A stretch of 64,000 nucleotides of DNA from Exiguobacterium acetylicum (GTDB lineage Bacteria > Bacillota > Bacilli > Exiguobacteriales > Exiguobacteriaceae), in the NCBI RefSeq assembly GCF_019890935.1, contig NZ_CP082333.1:1204001-1268000 (forward strand), in the 5' to 3' direction. Numbering within the stretch: position 1 is the first letter of the stretch; the number at the start of each line of letters is the position of its first letter. The notes under the pieces were generated by a model. The model searched no databases. It had not been told where the DNA came from and was given only the letters and a program-made list of their open reading frames with translations. The translations under genes were made by a program, and so were the position numbers. This document shows positions 18,113 to 26,997 of this stretch, one piece after another.

Positions 18113-19045
18113 TTAGCGAATCGTTAATTTCTTCTGGTAACTGCTTTTTTCGAGAATTTGCACGGAGGTCATCCGTGACCATTCCTTTAAGGAAATCTCG
18201 GGATGTTGCTTCACGAAGTCGGAGACGATCATATAGCCGAGTCTGTATTTTACGAACGATGGAATTTGTTTTTCGTAATTTCCAAAGAATAGATCATCCG
18301 TCGTCAATCGTTCCGCATTCAGCTCCGAAATCACATTCTCTAAAGTATGGTCAAGTAAAGGGGCAATCGCTTCCGATGATTCCACTGGATAAAGCTTATG
18401 GGCAAAGAATTCCGCTTTTCCTTCGAGAATGATGTAATCGAGCATCGTTGCACGATTCGGTTCATCGAGGGCAACGGTGTGATGGTACTCATGCGCCGTC
18501 GTATTGCGTAATGATGTTTCCGAAAAATTCTTCAAGAAGAATAGACTCATCGAATTGTTTCCTTGAGCGACACCGCTGACACCACCATAACGTTTGGCAT
18601 CATCATGCTCGATTGGTGTCGTCGGGGAGACGAAGACGACGAGCTTCTCATCCCGTGGAAGTTGTTTCATCGAAGTCAGGAGACTGGACTTGATCTGTTT
18701 CATGATGCGCTGATGGTGTTTTTTCAAATATGTATTCATCTGCTTTAAGTCCTTGATGTTTTCCGATGGCTGTTCATAGAGGCTAGGAACGGGCATCGCT
18801 TGGAGCTGTTCTTTTTTGATGACGCTATTTTTAGCGCCCAATACATATTTTTTAAATAGTGCCTCATTGTCCTCTGGATGTTTCGAAGCCGCTTGAATGT
18901 AATCGTCATACGCCTTGTACAAAGAAACGATTTGAATTTCTTGTTTCTCATGCGTAAACGAGATGTCATACGTCTTTGGTTTTTCGGCAGCGGGGGAACA
19001 ACTGGCAAGTAAAAGGGTGGCGCTAAGAAGATAGATCGATTTCAT
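18113..19045 (-). CDS. DUF2268-type predicted Zn-protease lipoprotein
   Basis: A 310-residue exported lipoprotein with lipobox LLASC (cysteine 16). A zinc-metalloprotease-like HEYHH motif lies at residues 185-189, with a candidate third ligand in ILEGKAEFFA some 25 residues later. This is the arrangement of DUF2268 proteins, predicted to be Zn-dependent proteases. No substrate is known to me. ATG 19045 has AGGAGG upstream; the ATG at 19072 would add residues before the signal peptide. It appears to be a single gene. Confidence 0.78.
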   Translation of the reverse strand: MKSIYLLSATLLLASCSPAAEKPKTYDISFTHEKQEIQIVSLYKAYDDYIQAASKHPEDNEALFKKYVLGAKNSVIKKEQLQAMPVPSLYEQPSENIKDLKQMNTYLKKHHQRIMKQIKSSLLTSMKQLPRDEKLVVFVSPTTPIEHDDAKRYGGVSGVAQGNNSMSLFFLKNFSETSLRNTTAHEYHHTVALDEPNRATMLDYIILEGKAEFFAHKLYPVESSEAIAPLLDHTLENVISELNAERLTTDDLFFGNYEKQIPSFVKYRLGYMIVSDFVKQHPEISLKEWSRMTSVQILEKSSYQKKLTIR

Positions 19046-19198
19046 AGAAAAACCTCCTGTTTCATTATCCATATATTTACTTTCTTCGCGAAACCTTTTA
19101 ATCCTACTACGTCATATGAACTTATGAATCCGATTTCATGCTTCGACGCACAGACGTAACAAATTCTACAGACCGTAGCTCTACCAAACTTTCTGCAC

Positions 19199-19213
19199 AA
19201 TTTTCAGAATATT
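19199..19213 (+). promoter_or_regulatory. CodY-like box upstream of brnQ
   Basis: AATTTTCAGAATATT matches the CodY consensus AATTTTCWGAAAATT at 14 of 15 positions. It lies 113 bases before the brnQ start. CodY senses branched-chain amino acids and GTP and commonly represses their uptake genes, so the match fits the gene it precedes. Confidence 0.65.
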
Positions 19214-19270
19214 CTCCAGATAAACTCCTAGCACGAGCTCTTAAACGTATGGTATCCTTTCGAACGAAGT

Positions 19271-19300
19271 ACTTCATCTGCTTAGGGAGCGAGATGAAGT
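19271..19300 (+). promoter_or_regulatory. Leader hairpin before brnQ
   Basis: ACTTCATCT (19271-19279) pairs perfectly with AGATGAAGT (19292-19300), extended inward by GCT/AGC with one bulged G. There is no T-run, so it is not a simple terminator. It ends about 15 bases before the GGGGG ribosome site and could affect translation. No T-box sequence is present. Confidence 0.4.
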
Positions 19301-19325
19301 CGATCATCATCAGTGGGGGTTTATT

Positions 19326-20666
19326 ATGTCTAAAACTGTTCCAACATCATTTATCATCGTCATCGGCATGATGCTCTTCGCCTTATTCTTCGGGGCAGGA
19401 AATCTCATCTTTCCGCCGATGCTCGGACAGCTCGCAGGGGAGCATGTCTGGGTCGCCAATGCCGGATTCCTCGTCACCGGTGTCGGTCTACCATTGCTTG
19501 CGATTCTTGCATTCGCGTTTTCAGGGGAACGCGATTTACAAGCGATGGCGTCACGCGTTCATCCTGCGTTTGGAATCGGGTTCTCGGTCATTCTGTATCT
19601 TGCGATCGGTCCCTTCTTCGCGATTCCTCGTGCCGGAACGGTCTCGTATGAGATCGGCATCAAGCCGTTCTTCAGTGAATCGACGAGCCACTGGCCGTTG
19701 CTCATCTTCACGGTCTTGTTCTACACGGTTGCGTGTCTCTTATCATTGAATCCGACGAAAATCGTCGATGTCGTCGGGAAAGTCCTGACACCGATTAAGA
19801 TCACGTTCATCGGTCTGTTGATCGTCGTTGCTGTCCTGCATCCGATCGGAAGTTTTCAGAATCCTTTGAAGACATATCAGTCGAATGCCTTCTTTAACGG
19901 TTTCCAGGAAGGATATATGACACTCGATGCACTCGGTGCCTTCGTCTTCGGGATCATTATCATCGCAGCGATCAAGGAAAAAGGTGTCACATCGAAGCGA
20001 CAGTTGCTGTTGATTTGTACGAAAGCGTCATTGATCGCAGCGGCCTTGCTAGCAATTACGTATTCGGCACTTGCCTTCATGGGTGCTTCAAGTGTCTCGG
20101 AAATCGGACAACTGGCGAACGGCGCAGAAATCTTGTCAGCTGTGTCGGATCATTACTTCGGTGAATACGGTGCAATCTTACTCGGTCTGATGATCACAGT
20201 CGCCTGTATGACGACAAGCGTCGGCTTGATCACGGCCTGTGCGTCGTTCTTCTCGGCACTCGTGCCAAAAATCTCGTACGTTAAATGGACGATTGGTCTA
20301 TCGGTATTCAGTGCACTCGTTGCGAACATCGGTCTGAATCAATTGCTCGCTGTCTCAAAACCAGTCTTGATGACACTTTATCCACTGGCAATCTGTCTCA
20401 TCTTCCTGACATTCTTGCATCCACTCTTTAAAGGTAAACCAGCCGTTTATCAAGGGGCGCTGTGGATGACATTCGTTGTCAGCTTGTTTGATGGATTGAA
20501 GACAGCAGGGATTAACGTCTCAGCTGTCACGAAAGTGTTCGACGCGGTATTACCGTTTGCTTCCGTTAGTCTCGGATGGGTCGTTCCAGCTATCATTGGT
20601 GGAGTGATCGGAGCAATCGTCGGTAAGAAAACAGCGGAGACACAATCGTCGTCGCGTGTAGCTTAA
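19326..20666 (+). CDS. brnQ: Branched-chain amino acid transporter (LIVCS family)
   Basis: A 446-residue cation-coupled importer of leucine, isoleucine and valine, with about 12 predicted membrane segments. The N-terminal LFFGAGNLIFPPMLGQ motif is diagnostic of the BrnQ family. A CodY-like box and a leader hairpin lie upstream. ATG 19326 follows GTGGGGG. It is a single gene ended by a strong terminator. Confidence 0.93.
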   Translation: MSKTVPTSFIIVIGMMLFALFFGAGNLIFPPMLGQLAGEHVWVANAGFLVTGVGLPLLAILAFAFSGERDLQAMASRVHPAFGIGFSVILYLAIGPFFAIPRAGTVSYEIGIKPFFSESTSHWPLLIFTVLFYTVACLLSLNPTKIVDVVGKVLTPIKITFIGLLIVVAVLHPIGSFQNPLKTYQSNAFFNGFQEGYMTLDALGAFVFGIIIIAAIKEKGVTSKRQLLLICTKASLIAAALLAITYSALAFMGASSVSEIGQLANGAEILSAVSDHYFGEYGAILLGLMITVACMTTSVGLITACASFFSALVPKISYVKWTIGLSVFSALVANIGLNQLLAVSKPVLMTLYPLAICLIFLTFLHPLFKGKPAVYQGALWMTFVVSLFDGLKTAGINVSAVTKVFDAVLPFASVSLGWVVPAIIGGVIGAIVGKKTAETQSSSRVA

Positions 20667-20684
20667 ATTGTCATATATAAAAGG

Positions 20685-20724
20685 AAGCGGATTTTTGATC
20701 GCATGATCAAAGTCCGCTTTTTTT
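20685..20724 (+). terminator. Terminator after brnQ
   Basis: AAGCGGA (20685-20691) pairs with TCCGCTT (20713-20719), with an inner TTGATC/GATCAA stem and a run of T after it. A similar GGATTT-type hairpin ends the next gene. Confidence 0.85.
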
Positions 20725-20820
20725 GTTCACGCGATTGTGGGTTTAAGCATAAGCGGAAACGGCAATTCCTCTACTGTATGTCATTGACTATCGTGCCCCT
20801 TACAGAAAGGATGTTGAAAC

Positions 20821-21933
20821 ATGTCAGAACGTGTCTTCATTAGTCCCTCGAAGTATGTCCAAGGAAAGGATGTCATTGACCGGCTCGGTACATATGTGAG
20901 CCCGTTCGGTGAAAAAGCGCTCGTCATCGCGGATGATGTCGTCTGGAAAATCGTCAAGGAACGTGTTGAGCATTCGTTGTCCGGCGAAAATGTCGGCATC
21001 GAGAAGGCGGATTTCAGTGGCGAAGCCTCGCGGCATGAAGTGAAACGAATCGCTGAGCAAGCACAAGCGGCAGATGTCCGGTTCGTCATGGGTGTGGGAG
21101 GCGGAAAGACGCTAGATACGGCAAAAGCCGTCTCGGATGAGCTGAACGTGTCCGTCGTCATCGTTCCGACGCTTGCTTCGACCGATGCCCCGACGAGTGC
21201 CCTGTCCGTCATCTATTCCGACGAAGGGATTTTCGAAAGTTACCGCTTCTATAAGAAGAATCCCGATCTCGTTCTCGTCGATACGAAGTTAATCGCCCAA
21301 GCACCAGCTCGTTTCTTCGCGTCCGGAATCGCGGATGCGCTCGCGACATGGGTCGAGGTCCGGAGTGTCGTCGCTTTTGGTGGACAAACGATGGCAGGGG
21401 GACGACCAACGATTGCGGCACAAGCGATCGCTAAACGGTGTGAGGAAGTCTTGTTCGAGCATGGACGCTTGGCGTATGAATCCGTTCAGGCGCAAGTCGT
21501 CACGCCGGCACTCGAAGCCGTCGTCGAGGCAAATACGCTCTTAAGTGGACTCGGCTTCGAGAGTGGTGGATTAGCTGCAGCGCATGCCATCCACAACGGG
21601 TTCACGGCGCTTGACGGTGAGATTCACCACTTGACGCACGGGGAGAAGGTCGCCTTTGGTACACTCGTCCAGTTGGCGCTCGAAGAACATCCACAAGAAG
21701 AGATTGAACGCTACATCGCGCTCTACACGGATCTTGGTTTACCGGTGACGCTAGAAGACGTCAAGCTAAAGGATGCGTCGCGTGAAGACATCGTCAAGGT
21801 CGGCGAGGCAGCGACCGCTGAAGGCGAAACGATCCACAGCGGTTTCAACGTCACGGCGGACGAAGTCGCGGATGCGATCATCGCAGCCGATCGTTATTCG
21901 AAAGCGTATCTAGCGAAACATGCTTCTTTCTGA
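20821..21933 (+). CDS. gldA: Glycerol dehydrogenase
   Basis: A 370-residue iron/zinc-type alcohol dehydrogenase that oxidises glycerol to dihydroxyacetone with NAD. The nucleotide-binding motif [12 protein letters not shown] is at residues 91-102. The zinc ligands correspond to D172, H255 and H273, at almost the same positions as in the Geobacillus and E. coli enzymes. AAAGGATG precedes the ATG. It is flanked by terminators on both sides, so it is transcribed alone. Confidence 0.92.
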   Translation: MSERVFISPSKYVQGKDVIDRLGTYVSPFGEKALVIADDVVWKIVKERVEHSLSGENVGIEKADFSGEASRHEVKRIAEQAQAADVRFVMGVGGGKTLDTAKAVSDELNVSVVIVPTLASTDAPTSALSVIYSDEGIFESYRFYKKNPDLVLVDTKLIAQAPARFFASGIADALATWVEVRSVVAFGGQTMAGGRPTIAAQAIAKRCEEVLFEHGRLAYESVQAQVVTPALEAVVEANTLLSGLGFESGGLAAAHAIHNGFTALDGEIHHLTHGEKVAFGTLVQLALEEHPQEEIERYIALYTDLGLPVTLEDVKLKDASREDIVKVGEAATAEGETIHSGFNVTADEVADAIIAADRYSKAYLAKHASF

Positions 21934-21945
21934 TTGATGCGTTTA

Positions 21946-21981
21946 AATCCGCTTCCTCTACCAAGGGGAAGCGGATTTTTT
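21946..21981 (+). terminator. Terminator after gldA
   Basis: A perfect 11-bp stem AATCCGCTTCC / GGAAGCGGATT with a 10-base loop and TTTTT after the right arm. Confidence 0.85.
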
Positions 21982-22035
21982 ATGAGTTTTCGTCGAATGA
22001 CGCTTGAATTCTTCTTAAAAACACGCTATCTTTAT

Positions 22036-22056
22036 AAAACGTAATGATTACGATTT
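22036..22056 (+). promoter_or_regulatory. Zur-type box before the FAD/NAD(P)-binding gene
   Basis: The 15-base core ACGTAATGATTACGA is one base from the B. subtilis Zur 7-1-7 consensus TCGTAATNATTACGA, and the flanking A and T runs also match. It is not a Fur box, which would need GATAAT/ATTATC half-sites. It overlaps a TATAAA (22033-22038), the candidate -10 box, so zinc-bound Zur would repress the next gene. Confidence 0.72.
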
Positions 22057-22080
22057 AATTCAGGTAAAGGAGTTTTTGTG

Positions 22081-23232
22081 ATGACGGATCGATATGAATG
22101 GGTGATTGTAGGTGGAGGAATTCATGGGATGACGGTATTCAATGCCTTACGTGAAAAAGGAATCGATCGGGAGATGATACGGATCATCGACCGTCATGAG
22201 CAACCATTGATGAACTGGCGGAAACAAACCGAACGGATCGGCATGCCTTACCTACGTTCAACTCGGGTCCACCACACTTCGACGAATCCGACGAGTCTCA
22301 GGCATCATGCGGAAGAACAGGATTATACACATCAAGCCTTCAAGGATACATACGGACGGCCATCCTTGGAATTATTCAACGACCATGCCCTTCAATTGGC
22401 GCAGCAAAATGAAGTGGAGGCGAGTTGGATCCAAGGGGAAGTCGCACGGCTAAGACGAGAAAGCGGAACGTGGATCATCTCGACAGATGAAAGCGAGTTA
22501 CGAGCAAACCGTGTCGTTCTCGCTCTCGGACAATCGGAGCATCATGTCATGCCAGAGTGGGCGAAATCGGCGCGTCACGTTTTCTTATCGAAGCACGATA
22601 CACCACCGGTCGTCATCATCGGAGGTGGGATTAGTGCTCTGCATCATACGATTCAATGTGCTGAGCGCTATCCCGGGCAGGTGACTCTCCTTTCACGACG
22701 TCCGCTCGAAAAAAGTGCGTTCGATGCCGATCGGAAGTTCATGGGACCAAAAGGATTGACACCATTCAAGTCCTTGTCGGCTAGTGAAAAACGAGCGTTG
22801 ATCGTACAGGAGCGTCGCCCGGGAACGGCAACACAGGACTTGATTCAACGTGTGCGTCATCTGATTCGAGAAGGAATCATCAGTCATGTGATTGGTGAAG
22901 TCGAGCAGGAAATCGGAAGCGGAGTGAAGCTGACAGATGATCGCATCATCACCGCTGAATCGATTATTTGCGCAACGGGTATCCGTCCGATGGTCGTCGA
23001 AGGATCTTGGCTTGAAGCGGTACAGCAAGAGTTGAATCTGCCATTGTCTCCTTGCCGGACACCGTTACTAGATGAAGAAACCTTTGAATGGGGAGAGAAC
23101 TTATTCGCGACAGGCAGTCTTGCAGACTTAACGGTCGGACCGTTCGCTCGCTCGATTTACGGGGGACAAGCCGCAGCACGTGCGATCGCCTCGACGATTG
23201 AAGAGAAGCAGACTTCGCTTGTTTCCGTCTAA
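22081..23232 (+). CDS. FAD/NAD(P)-binding oxidoreductase, Zur-box regulated
   Basis: A 383-residue cytoplasmic flavoprotein. An N-terminal GGGIHGM dinucleotide motif (about residues 10-16) binds FAD, and a second motif VVIIGGGISALHH near 177-189 binds NAD(P). An ATG-type motif (ICATGIRP) lies near 300. The architecture resembles the SidA/IucD-like and COG4529-like flavoproteins, but the substrate is unknown. ATG 22081 is chosen over GTG 22078 because AAAGGAG is eight bases away. Zinc control by an almost perfect Zur box suggests a role in low zinc, for example in zincophore or opine-type metabolism; this is inference. No partner gene is adjacent. Confidence 0.72.
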   Translation: MTDRYEWVIVGGGIHGMTVFNALREKGIDREMIRIIDRHEQPLMNWRKQTERIGMPYLRSTRVHHTSTNPTSLRHHAEEQDYTHQAFKDTYGRPSLELFNDHALQLAQQNEVEASWIQGEVARLRRESGTWIISTDESELRANRVVLALGQSEHHVMPEWAKSARHVFLSKHDTPPVVIIGGGISALHHTIQCAERYPGQVTLLSRRPLEKSAFDADRKFMGPKGLTPFKSLSASEKRALIVQERRPGTATQDLIQRVRHLIREGIISHVIGEVEQEIGSGVKLTDDRIITAESIICATGIRPMVVEGSWLEAVQQELNLPLSPCRTPLLDEETFEWGENLFATGSLADLTVGPFARSIYGGQAAARAIASTIEEKQTSLVSV

Positions 23233-23244
23233 AAGAAAGGAAAA

Positions 23245-23295
23245 GGCCCGACCACGTGACGTCATTAATGAGTCATGTGGTCGGGCCATTTTTTT
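23245..23295. terminator. Bidirectional terminator, long stem
   Basis: A 16-bp stem GGCCCGACCACGTGAC / GTCATGTGGTCGGGCC with one G-T pair and a loop of 11 bases, followed by seven T on the plus strand. The T-run overlaps the stop codon of the convergent M23 gene. Confidence 0.85.
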
Positions 23296-24238
23296 AGAGG
23301 TAATCGAGTGGATTAACGCTACTACCAGCTGATGTTGCGCTGTAGACGTACGATCCCTTATGGAGTTCAAAATGTAAGTGTGTTCCGAAAGCGTTACCTG
23401 TCTCGCCGACTGTACCGACTTTTTGACCTTGGGCGACGGTTTGACCGACCGAGACGGAGCGACTATTCATATGTGCATACAGACTGATGAACGGCGATCC
23501 GTTGACAGTGTGTGAGACCATGACGTAGTTGCCGTAGGCACCTTTGAACTGAGACGTAATGACCTTACCGCTTGCTGTCGCATAGACTGGAGTACCTTTG
23601 GCTGCGCCATAATCGATACCGTTATGGAACGTATATCCGTAAGCACCGCTTGCCTTACCATATCCTTGCGTGATTGGACCACTCGTTGGTGTCGCGAAAC
23701 TTTTTGACGTCGACGTCGAGGCTTTTGATGCGCCACTGCTGTTCGTCAGTGTCAAGACAGCATATTTCGAGACATAGTCAGCGTGAACGAATCGTTTGTC
23801 GCCACCGTATAGGAACTTGATCCAGTTACCTGTCCGACCGAGATAGCGGAATGTTTCGCCTTTATCGACACTTCCGACGACTGTACTGCTCGTCGAGTTG
23901 CTGCTACGAACGCGAAGATTGTCAACGTTGACTTTAATCTTATAGATACGTGTTACAGAATATTTCTTAACATATGTAGAAGAGACGTAGACTTTTTTTG
24001 AACCATAGAGGATTTTCGTCCAGTTCCCTGTCCGTCCGAGATACTTGTATGTGTCACCTTTTTCAAAGCTCGTGACCGTACCGTATGATGTCGAAGGACC
24101 CGTCCGAGCGCGTAAGCCGTCCTCCATGACCTTCACCTTATAGAACGTCGTTGCTGCATCCGCACGCGGGATGGCAAATGATGCAAAACTTGCAACAGCG
24201 ATGGCTGTCGCCGAGACACCTTTCCAAAAACCATGCAT
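23294..24238 (-). CDS. Secreted M23 endopeptidase with two SH3b domains
   Basis: A 314-residue exported cell-wall hydrolase. A signal peptide ends at ADA (about residue 28), followed by two bacterial SH3 domains (about 33-92 and 99-158), a Ser/Thr-rich linker, and a LytM/M23 domain (about 185-312). The zinc ligands H205, D209 and H289 (HLHFELH) are intact, with H287 as the second motif histidine. It should cleave peptidoglycan cross-bridges or stems. A shorter paralogue lies directly upstream on the same strand but has its own terminator, so the two are separately transcribed. A ribosome site AGGAGG precedes the ATG. Confidence 0.88.
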   Translation of the reverse strand: MHGFWKGVSATAIAVASFASFAIPRADAATTFYKVKVMEDGLRARTGPSTSYGTVTSFEKGDTYKYLGRTGNWTKILYGSKKVYVSSTYVKKYSVTRIYKIKVNVDNLRVRSSNSTSSTVVGSVDKGETFRYLGRTGNWIKFLYGGDKRFVHADYVSKYAVLTLTNSSGASKASTSTSKSFATPTSGPITQGYGKASGAYGYTFHNGIDYGAAKGTPVYATASGKVITSQFKGAYGNYVMVSHTVNGSPFISLYAHMNSRSVSVGQTVAQGQKVGTVGETGNAFGTHLHFELHKGSYVYSATSAGSSVNPLDYL

Positions 24239-24460
24239 GATTCATTCCTCCTGAATATGTAATCTGTATGACTAAACCGTTATGTAAATTTCATAGATGA
24301 GTATAACATTTACGAATTTGTTTAAATGTTACATTCACATTTCGATATTATTTCAATAAATTATATTAAACGTACTTAATTTTATTCTTTTTCCAATAAT
24401 CCATAAAATTCTTTGACAAGATTGGATGGAATTGGATAAGATGAAATGCCCACTGAAAAT

Positions 24461-24489
24461 CAAAAAAGGTACCTCAGATGAGGCACCTT
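24461..24489 (-). terminator. Terminator of the second M23 gene
   Basis: On the minus strand, AAGGTGCCTCA pairs with TGAGGTACCTT (one A-C mismatch) and is followed by TTTT. It separates the two M23 genes. Confidence 0.75.
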
Positions 24490-24496
24490 GAAATGC

Positions 24497-25234
24497 TTAT
24501 AAGAAAGCGAGTGGGTTGACACTGCTTGCTGCTGAAGAACCGCTGTAGACATAGTTTCCACGGTGGATTTCGAAGTGTAAGTGTGATCCAGAAGAGTTAC
24601 CAGTGCTCCCGACAGCTCCAATGTTCGCGCCTTTCGGGATCGATTGACCGACGAAGACAGAACGTTTGCTTAAGTGAGCATAAACCGTTGTGTACGAAAT
24701 ACCGTTCACTTTATGTTCGACCATGACATGGTTACCATAAGCTCCCTGATATGACGACTTGATGACTTTTCCGGCAGCGGCTGCTTTAACTGGTGTTCCA
24801 GTAGGTGCACCGAAGTCGATTCCGTTATGGAACGTGTAGCCGTATTTTCCGCTCGCGTTTCCGTAGCCTTGCGTAATTGATCCGCTTGTTGGACGCATGA
24901 ATCCAGTTGACGAAGAGAATGATGCTTTTTTCGCTGATTTACTAGAAGCGCTATATTTTTTGACGTAACCAGAATAGACGAAGCGTTTTTCGCCTTTATG
25001 CATGATCTTCGTCCAGTTTCCTGTCCGACCGAGGTATTTGAATGTTTGACCCGCATTGACGCCGTCGACGATGCGGTGTTTTAACGATGGGCCAGTCCGG
25101 ACGCGAAGTCCATCTGCCTTGATTTTAACTTTATACGATGAGCCAGAAGCGGCTTCAACCTTACCTGTACCCGTAGCTGCAAAACCTGAAACAACGAGGG
25201 CGCTCATTGCTAACGTCGTGATTGTTCGTTTCAT
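24497..25234 (-). CDS. Secreted M23 endopeptidase with one SH3b domain
   Basis: A 245-residue paralogue of the neighbouring gene. It has a signal peptide ending at VEA (residue 28), one SH3b domain (about 33-95), a short Ser/Lys linker and an M23 domain (about 115-244). The catalytic zinc site H136, D140, H220 is intact, with H218 in HLHFEIH. Over the shared length the two proteins are very similar, so this looks like a tandem duplication in which the other copy gained or kept a second SH3b unit. AGGAGG precedes the ATG. Confidence 0.88.
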   Translation of the reverse strand: MKRTITTLAMSALVVSGFAATGTGKVEAASGSSYKVKIKADGLRVRTGPSLKHRIVDGVNAGQTFKYLGRTGNWTKIMHKGEKRFVYSGYVKKYSASSKSAKKASFSSSTGFMRPTSGSITQGYGNASGKYGYTFHNGIDFGAPTGTPVKAAAAGKVIKSSYQGAYGNHVMVEHKVNGISYTTVYAHLSKRSVFVGQSIPKGANIGAVGSTGNSSGSHLHFEIHRGNYVYSGSSAASSVNPLAFL

Positions 25235-25560
25235 GAATGTTCCTCCTAAGTTGAATATCTAGTGTTGTCGTCGGAATGACATCTATAGAAGTGGATGCGT
25301 TTAGTGTGTGTTGAAGTGAGTGATGCGGTCATTTGACTAACGAGAGTATAGCATTCAAACATTAGACGGTTGTGTTTCAATTTGATTGCTTAAATATATT
25401 CTAATAACAATTGTTGTAATATTGAATACATATTCAATCTCAAAATCCCTTAAAATCAAGATGAATTCGTGTTACAACGAGATGAATTTGATGACAAAAT
25501 GCAATCGTGGGAAATGATGAGAAAGTATGGGAGTCTAATAAGAAGAGAGTAGGTAATGGA
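25235..25560. other. Non-coding AT-rich region with two small dyads
   Basis: 326 bases between the divergent M23 and Nudix genes. It has two perfect inverted repeats: AACAATTGTT (25406-25415) and ATTGAATA-CA-TATTCAAT (25421-25438). The second is spaced like an operator. Promoters for both flanking genes must lie here, but I cannot place them with confidence. Confidence 0.45.
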
Positions 25561-26022
25561 ATGGATTTGACGTTTACAGTAAATCAAAAAAAGCTTAACA
25601 TTCGCGCAGTGGCGCTGTTGATTCAAGATGGACATCTGTTGATTCATCGTCAAGGAGAAGATGATTTTTGGTCATTACCGGGAGGACGTGTCCAGTTCGG
25701 TGAAAGTGGTGCCAAAGCGATTGAACGTGAAATATTAGAAGAACTCGGTCAGTCGATCGAGCCACCGGTCTTCCGTTTCCTCCATGAAAATTTCTTTGAG
25801 TACGCTGATCACCAGTTTCATGAACTAGGAATGTTTTATGAAGTCGTTTGCCGAGAGCCACTGTCACTTTCGACGGAAGACTTTTACGGTCCAGAAGGCG
25901 ATGGATTGACGTATCGCTTCGTTCCGTTCGACAAACTGGATCAGTATACGTTGTATCCAGGTGAATTATCAAAAATGCTTCAAACAAATATGTTTCCGAC
26001 ACTATTGACGAATGACATCTGA
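25561..26022 (+). CDS. Nudix hydrolase
   Basis: A 153-residue pyrophosphatase-fold protein. The Nudix box reads GGRVQFGESGAKAIEREI then LEELG, which matches GX5EX7REUXEEXGU. The substrate, typically a nucleoside diphosphate derivative, cannot be assigned. ATG 25561 is chosen because the upstream GTG at 25507 lacks a ribosome site, although the site before 25561 (GAGAGTAGG) is also weak. Confidence 0.82.
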   Translation: MDLTFTVNQKKLNIRAVALLIQDGHLLIHRQGEDDFWSLPGGRVQFGESGAKAIEREILEELGQSIEPPVFRFLHENFFEYADHQFHELGMFYEVVCREPLSLSTEDFYGPEGDGLTYRFVPFDKLDQYTLYPGELSKMLQTNMFPTLLTNDI

Positions 26023-26037
26023 CTTTTCCGGAAAAAC

Positions 26038-26062
26038 GTTTATAGATGTATCGCAAGGGAAT
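26038..26062 (+). promoter_or_regulatory. Sigma-B-type promoter
   Basis: GTTTAT (26038-26043), a 13-base spacer, then GGGAAT (26057-26062). This closely matches the Bacillus sigma-B pattern GTTTAA-N12-15-GGGWAW. It lies 47 bases before the SDR gene, whose relatives include general stress proteins. Confidence 0.68.
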
Positions 26063-26108
26063 CGTTGAATATGTAGTTCATTACGTTAGCTAAGGGAGCT
26101 GACCGTTC

Positions 26109-26984
26109 ATGAGAGAAGAGCAGTTCGAAGCGATGCATCAAGAAGCACGAGGGCAGACGCAGGAGCGACAGCCGGGAATCGAGTACGTCATGAAACCGGA
26201 GCCGATCTACGATGATCCAGATTATGTCGGTTCAGGTAAGTTAAAAGGGAAAGTCGCTTTGATTACCGGTGGGGATAGTGGAATCGGGCGTGCTGTTGCC
26301 GTCGCTTTCGCAAAAGAAGGAGCGAATGTCGCGATCGTATACTTAAATGAGGGGAAAGACGCTGAAAAAACGGTGGCAACCATCGAATCATACGGCGTCA
26401 AAGCATTAAAGATCGCGAAAGATATTAGTCGACCGGAACACGCACAACCAATCATCGATACTGTCATCGCAGAGTTTGGACAATTGAACATTCTCGTTAA
26501 CAATGCAGGGAAACAATTCCCGCAAGATGACTTTCTAGCCATCACACCAGATCAACTCCGAGAAACGTTCGAGACGAATGTATTCTCGATTGTCTATCTG
26601 ACGCAAGCAGCGTTACCTCATTTGAAAAAAGAAGACACGATTATCAATACCTCGTCCGTGACAGCATATGCCGGTGCACCAACGTTGATCGATTATTCGG
26701 CGACAAAGGGAGCGATTGCGACACTGACGCGTTCGCTTGCATCAAGCTTGATCAAACAAGGGATTCGGGTCAATGCCGTCGCACCAGGTCCGATTTGGAC
26801 GCCGCTCATTCCAGCGACGTTCACGAAGGAAAAAGTGGAGGCACACGGGGAAAACACGTTAATGAAACGCCGGGGACAACCGTCAGAAAATGCAGCGGCT
26901 TATGTCTATCTCGCCTCCCGCGATTCAAGTTACGTCACGGGTCAGACGATTCATATCAACGGCGGCGATTACATCACGTCTTAA
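26109..26984 (+). CDS. SDR oxidoreductase, general-stress type (YhxC/YhdF-like)
   Basis: A 291-residue short-chain dehydrogenase of the long N-terminal-extension subgroup annotated as glucose/ribitol dehydrogenase. The nucleotide motif TGGDSGIGRA is near residues 54-63 and NNAG is present. The catalytic motif is SSVTAYAGAPTLIDYSATKG (YxxxK). Bacillus relatives belong to the sigma-B regulon, and a sigma-B-type promoter lies upstream. The natural substrate is unknown. It is followed after 13 bases by a small acidic protein. Confidence 0.85.
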   Translation: MREEQFEAMHQEARGQTQERQPGIEYVMKPEPIYDDPDYVGSGKLKGKVALITGGDSGIGRAVAVAFAKEGANVAIVYLNEGKDAEKTVATIESYGVKALKIAKDISRPEHAQPIIDTVIAEFGQLNILVNNAGKQFPQDDFLAITPDQLRETFETNVFSIVYLTQAALPHLKKEDTIINTSSVTAYAGAPTLIDYSATKGAIATLTRSLASSLIKQGIRVNAVAPGPIWTPLIPATFTKEKVEAHGENTLMKRRGQPSENAAAYVYLASRDSSYVTGQTIHINGGDYITS

Positions 26985-26997
26985 GGGGGAGATCAAG

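Noticed and set aside
19046-19325. Possible T-box leader before brnQ
   Set aside because: Long leader with a hairpin, but the T-box sequence (GGTGG-type) and an antiterminator/terminator pair are absent.
22036-22056. Fur box interpretation
   Set aside because: Half-sites are CGTAAT/ATTACG, typical of Zur, not GATAAT/ATTATC as for Fur.
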